This document shows, piece after piece, positions 61,771 to 64,000 of a stretch of DNA of 64,000 nucleotides; positions within the stretch are counted from its first letter, which is position 1, and every line of letters begins with the position of its first letter. A program made the position numbers and the translations under genes. The notes below the pieces were generated by a model that was not told the DNA's origin, did not search any database, and saw only the letters and a list, made by a program, of their open reading frames with translations. The stretch comes from Butyrivibrio fibrisolvens (GTDB lineage: Bacteria; Bacillota; Clostridia; Lachnospirales; Lachnospiraceae), in contig NZ_CP065800.1 in the NCBI RefSeq assembly GCF_023206215.1, positions 806,001 to 870,000 on the forward strand, written 5' to 3'.

Positions 61771-61866
61771 TAAGTTTGAAAGTGTTCCACTTTCAAAACT
61801 AAATTGGTGACTTTAGCTTCGCCAATTTGAAACATTAGTCACTCGCTTTGCTAGCGACATGAGGTT
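61771..61866 (+). repeat. Composite palindromic repeat, copy 2
   Basis: Same three-palindrome order as at 55691; the middle module has diverged (AAATTGGTGA...GCCAATTT, with compensating changes in both arms). It directly abuts copy 3. Confidence 0.85.
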
Positions 61867-61962
61867 AAGTTTGAAAATGTTCCATTTTCAAACCCAAATT
61901 GATGACGCGAGCTCCATCAATTTGAACCATTAGTCACTCGCTTTGCTCGCGACATGAGGTTA
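61867..61962 (+). repeat. Composite palindromic repeat, copy 3, carrying the nrdG ribosome site
   Basis: Third full copy in tandem with copy 2. Its conserved end ACATGAGGTTA places GAGGT 6 bases before the nrdG ATG, so the repeat supplies the Shine-Dalgarno sequence. Confidence 0.85.
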
Positions 61963-61966
61963 AAAT

Positions 61967-62497
61967 ATGAACTACGGACAGATTATAAAAAATGATGTTG
62001 CCAATGGTATTGGATGCAGGACATCACTCTTTGTGTCAGGATGTACTCATCACTGCAAAGGGTGCTTCAATGAGATGACCTGGGATTTTGAATACGGGCT
62101 TAAATTCACTAAGGATGTAGAAGATGACATCATAGAGTCTTTGAAGCCTGCATATATATCCGGTATCACGATCCTTGGCGGTGAACCTATGGAGATCAGG
62201 AATCAGGAGGTTCTAAGGCCTTTCATAGAAAGGATCAAGAAGGAAGTTCCAAAAGCAACTGTGTGGATCTATTCAGGTTATGTCTGGGAAGAGCTTACGG
62301 ATCCAGACAATAAGAGGTGTCACGGCGCTGATACGGATGCAATCTTGTCAATGACAGATATTCTGGTTGATGGGGAGTTTGTACTTGCCAAAAAAGATAT
62401 GATGCTTAGATTCAGAGGCTCAAGTAATCAAAGGATTATAGATGTACCCGCCACCCTCAAGGAAGGACAGATAGTAATGTCGGAGTATAATCAGTAG
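61967..62497 (+). CDS. nrdG: Anaerobic ribonucleotide reductase activating enzyme
   Basis: Radical-SAM enzyme that installs the glycyl radical on NrdD. 176 residues: 4Fe-4S motif C-x3-C-x2-C in SGCTHHCKGCFNEMTW, SAM-binding GITILGGEPME, and WIYSGYVWEE. It follows nrdD but after a 404-bp gap filled by two tandem repeat copies; the last repeat provides its ribosome site. Confidence 0.95.
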   Translation: MNYGQIIKNDVANGIGCRTSLFVSGCTHHCKGCFNEMTWDFEYGLKFTKDVEDDIIESLKPAYISGITILGGEPMEIRNQEVLRPFIERIKKEVPKATVWIYSGYVWEELTDPDNKRCHGADTDAILSMTDILVDGEFVLAKKDMMLRFRGSSNQRIIDVPATLKEGQIVMSEYNQ

Positions 62498-62953
62498 ACT
62501 GCTGCGCTGAGGATATTGCTACTGTTAGGGCAGAATATATAAAAGCATAGCTATAAGATTGTAAATATGTATGGTGCAATTAAAAGAGCATGTATGGTAT
62601 GATAGTAACTGCTTACAGAAGCGAACGAGAATGCGCGTAAAATTGCGTAATGTAAGCGGTTACTTTTGCACGTTGACTAATCGAAATAATATATATATGT
62701 TTTCTAAATAGAGCGCAGGGTGGCCAGACTTCCCATTTGCTTTGGGAAGGCCAAATGTGAACCGGCAGCCTTGGCAGATATAATCCTCGAGCGTAATCCG
62801 GACGAGGAGTGTCCAGGGGCGTAGCCCCTACGACGAGAGACAAGGTAGATCGAGGATTATATCTGCTAAGGCTGTCTACGACAACATAGAACTTCCCAAA
62901 GCAAATGGGAAGTCATCAACTAACAACTAACAACGAGCGGGGAGAGACTGATT
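62498..62953. other. 456-bp intergenic region before the GH105 gene
   Basis: No gene is supported. The main content is the structured element at 62727-62914; a short direct repeat AACTAACAACTAACAAC follows it, and GGGGAGAG is the ribosome site of the next gene. Confidence 0.6.
62727..62914. ncRNA. Structured element: nested long inverted repeats (ncRNA or MITE-like)
   Basis: Outer arms of 23 bp are perfect reverse complements (GACTTCCC..TTTGGGAAG), each arm itself nearly palindromic. After a mismatched stretch, inner arms of about 25 bp pair (CAGCCTT-R-GCAGATATAATCC). The centre holds two hairpins, GGAC-N7-GTCC and AGGGGC-GTA-GCCCCT, and CGACGAGAGACAAGG. The multi-branched fold suggests an RNA or a mobile miniature element; the class is not recognised. 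Confidence 0.55.
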
Positions 62954-64000
62954 ATGGATAGAACTGAGACGATCAGCATGTTAAATGAATACGTGGATAT
63001 GCTCATGGACAAGTCAGATGCAGAGCATCCTATGTGGAATATTGAGAAGATATTAAGCGGTAAGCCCAATAAATGGAACTATATAGATGGCTGCATGATC
63101 ACAAGTCTTCTTAATCTATATGACATTAGTGGTGATAAGAAGTATCTGGATTTTGCAGATCGTTTCCTTGGATGGTTTGTAGAGGAAGACGGATCTATCA
63201 AGACTTATGACGTAGCAGAATACAATCTTGATAATATCAATAGTGCCACATGTCTTTTTAAATTATATGATCTTACAGGTAAAGAGAAGTATAGAAAGGC
63301 TATGGATACTGTAAGAGCGCAGCTTGAGACTATGCCAAGGACCAAAGAAGGGAACTTCTGGCACAAGAAGATATATCCATATCAGGTATGGCTTGACGGA
63401 TTATATATGGCTCAGCCTTTTTATATAGAGTATGAGAGAAGATACGGATCTATTGAAGGCTGCAAGGATAGCTTCAAGCAGTTTCATAATGTAGAAAAAC
63501 ATATGAAGGATCCCAAAACGGGTCTTTATTATCACGGATACGATGAAAGCAGGCAGATGTACTGGGCAGACAAGGATACAGGCTGCAGTCCAAATTTCTG
63601 GCTTCGTGCGCTTGGATGGTTTGCAGCATCACTTGTTGATGTATGTGAGGCAGCGGGTGACGTACTACAAGAAGAGCAGGAATATCTACATGGGCTATTA
63701 AAGGATCTTGTAGAGGCTCTTACAAAATATCAGGATGAGAGCGGTCTGTTCTATGATATAGTGAATCTTCCGGATGATGAGAGGAACTATCTTGAGACTT
63801 CAGGAACAGCGCTTATATCATATGCGATACTTAAGGGTACAAGGCTTGGGTATATAGATGCCAGGTACAGAGAGTATGGTGTTAAGGCTTTTGACGGAAT
63901 TGCTGCAAAGTACCTTGGAAGAAATGAAGATGGAACTCCAAAGCTTGGAGGTATCTGCCTTGTATCAGGACTTGGAGGAGCAAACCATAGAGATGGATCT
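62954..64000 (+). CDS. GH105 unsaturated rhamnogalacturonyl hydrolase (3' partial)
   Basis: 349 codons are visible and the frame runs off the right edge. An (alpha/alpha)6-barrel enzyme of glycoside hydrolase family 105 (YteR/YesR type), which releases the unsaturated galacturonic acid left by pectate and rhamnogalacturonan lyases. Landmarks: YPYQVWLDGLYMAQPFYIEY (catalytic Asp in WLDG), SPNFWLRALGWFAASLVD and YLETSGTALISYAILKG. No signal peptide, so it acts in the cytoplasm on imported oligosaccharides. GGGGAGAG precedes the ATG. Points to pectin use. Confidence 0.9.
   Translation, partial: MDRTETISMLNEYVDMLMDKSDAEHPMWNIEKILSGKPNKWNYIDGCMITSLLNLYDISGDKKYLDFADRFLGWFVEEDGSIKTYDVAEYNLDNINSATCLFKLYDLTGKEKYRKAMDTVRAQLETMPRTKEGNFWHKKIYPYQVWLDGLYMAQPFYIEYERRYGSIEGCKDSFKQFHNVEKHMKDPKTGLYYHGYDESRQMYWADKDTGCSPNFWLRALGWFAASLVDVCEAAGDVLQEEQEYLHGLLKDLVEALTKYQDESGLFYDIVNLPDDERNYLETSGTALISYAILKGTRLGYIDARYREYGVKAFDGIAAKYLGRNEDGTPKLGGICLVSGLGGANHRDGS

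Noticed and set aside
1..64000. tRNA or rRNA genes and prophage or transposase genes
   Set aside because: No cloverleaf-like tRNA ends, rRNA segments, integrases or transposases were recognised in reading the window; a tRNAscan or Infernal run would settle this.

Overview
The window looks like chromosomal (or chromid) DNA of an anaerobic, low-GC Gram-positive bacterium of the Lachnospiraceae, most probably a Butyrivibrio/Pseudobutyrivibrio-type rumen or gut organism. This is inferred from gene content: a type II fatty-acid operon that uses FabK, an oxygen-sensitive class III ribonucleotide reductase (NrdDG), a GH105 pectin-side-chain hydrolase, XRE regulators with membrane segments, strong AGGAGG ribosome sites, and a Rep_3 initiator with iterons like those of Butyrivibrio secondary replicons. 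No species can be proved from the sequence alone.

Layout. 0-8.1 kb: a membrane-anchored extracytoplasmic protein (cut by the left edge), a PIN-PhoH ATPase and a very large fused CydDC-like ABC exporter. 8.2-10.8 kb: leuS with its own promoter and a leader terminator. 10.8-16.9 kb (mostly minus strand): an Lhr-type helicase, a three-gene cluster of unknown proteins, an XRE regulator and a secreted HEFGH metalloprotease. 17.5-30.1 kb (plus strand): a BrxD-like (DUF2791) ATPase, a DUF3160 lipoprotein with a CapA-like protein, a second P-loop ATPase behind an unusual 29-bp tandem repeat, PHP phosphatase, MazG-like, HAD and MATE genes, then a predicted ABC-class ATPase behind a 23-codon leader peptide and terminator. 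30.3-41.2 kb (minus strand): a TerB_N/TerB_C protein, a MarR regulator and the fatty-acid operon acpP-accD-accA-fabH-fabK-fabD-fabG-fabF-fabZ, driven by a near-consensus promoter with a palindromic operator candidate. 41.5-45 kb: an YlmH-like RNA-binding protein, about 1 kb of iterons and a Rep_3 replication initiator. 45.1-64 kb (mostly plus): sbcDC, a barnase-type lipoprotein RNase followed by a barstar-Nudix fusion, nitroreductase, glutathione peroxidase, a DEDDh exonuclease, a D,D-carboxypeptidase, trmB, an SH3 protein, murI, nrdDG, and the start of a GH105 gene.

Points of most interest. (1) A plasmid-type Rep_3/iteron origin sits among household genes and at a switch in gene orientation, with identical iterons also found singly 40 kb to the left and 14 kb to the right. 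(2) A barnase-like RNase made as a lipoprotein lies next to a barstar domain fused to a Nudix hydrolase. (3) The three parts of a system known from other genomes as a cluster (TerB_N/TerB_C protein, BrxD-like ATPase, Lhr-like helicase) are present but scattered over 22 kb. (4) Unrelated enzymes (ABC exporter, SbcD, SbcC, Nudix, TerB protein) all carry in-frame, Asp/Ser/Asn/Lys-rich low-complexity insertions, one of them inside a Nudix box. (5) There are several kinds of palindromic intergenic element: a 259-bp giant hairpin, a 188-bp branched element, and a dispersed composite palindrome that supplies the ribosome-binding site of nrdG. SbcCD, encoded here, is the nuclease that processes such hairpins.
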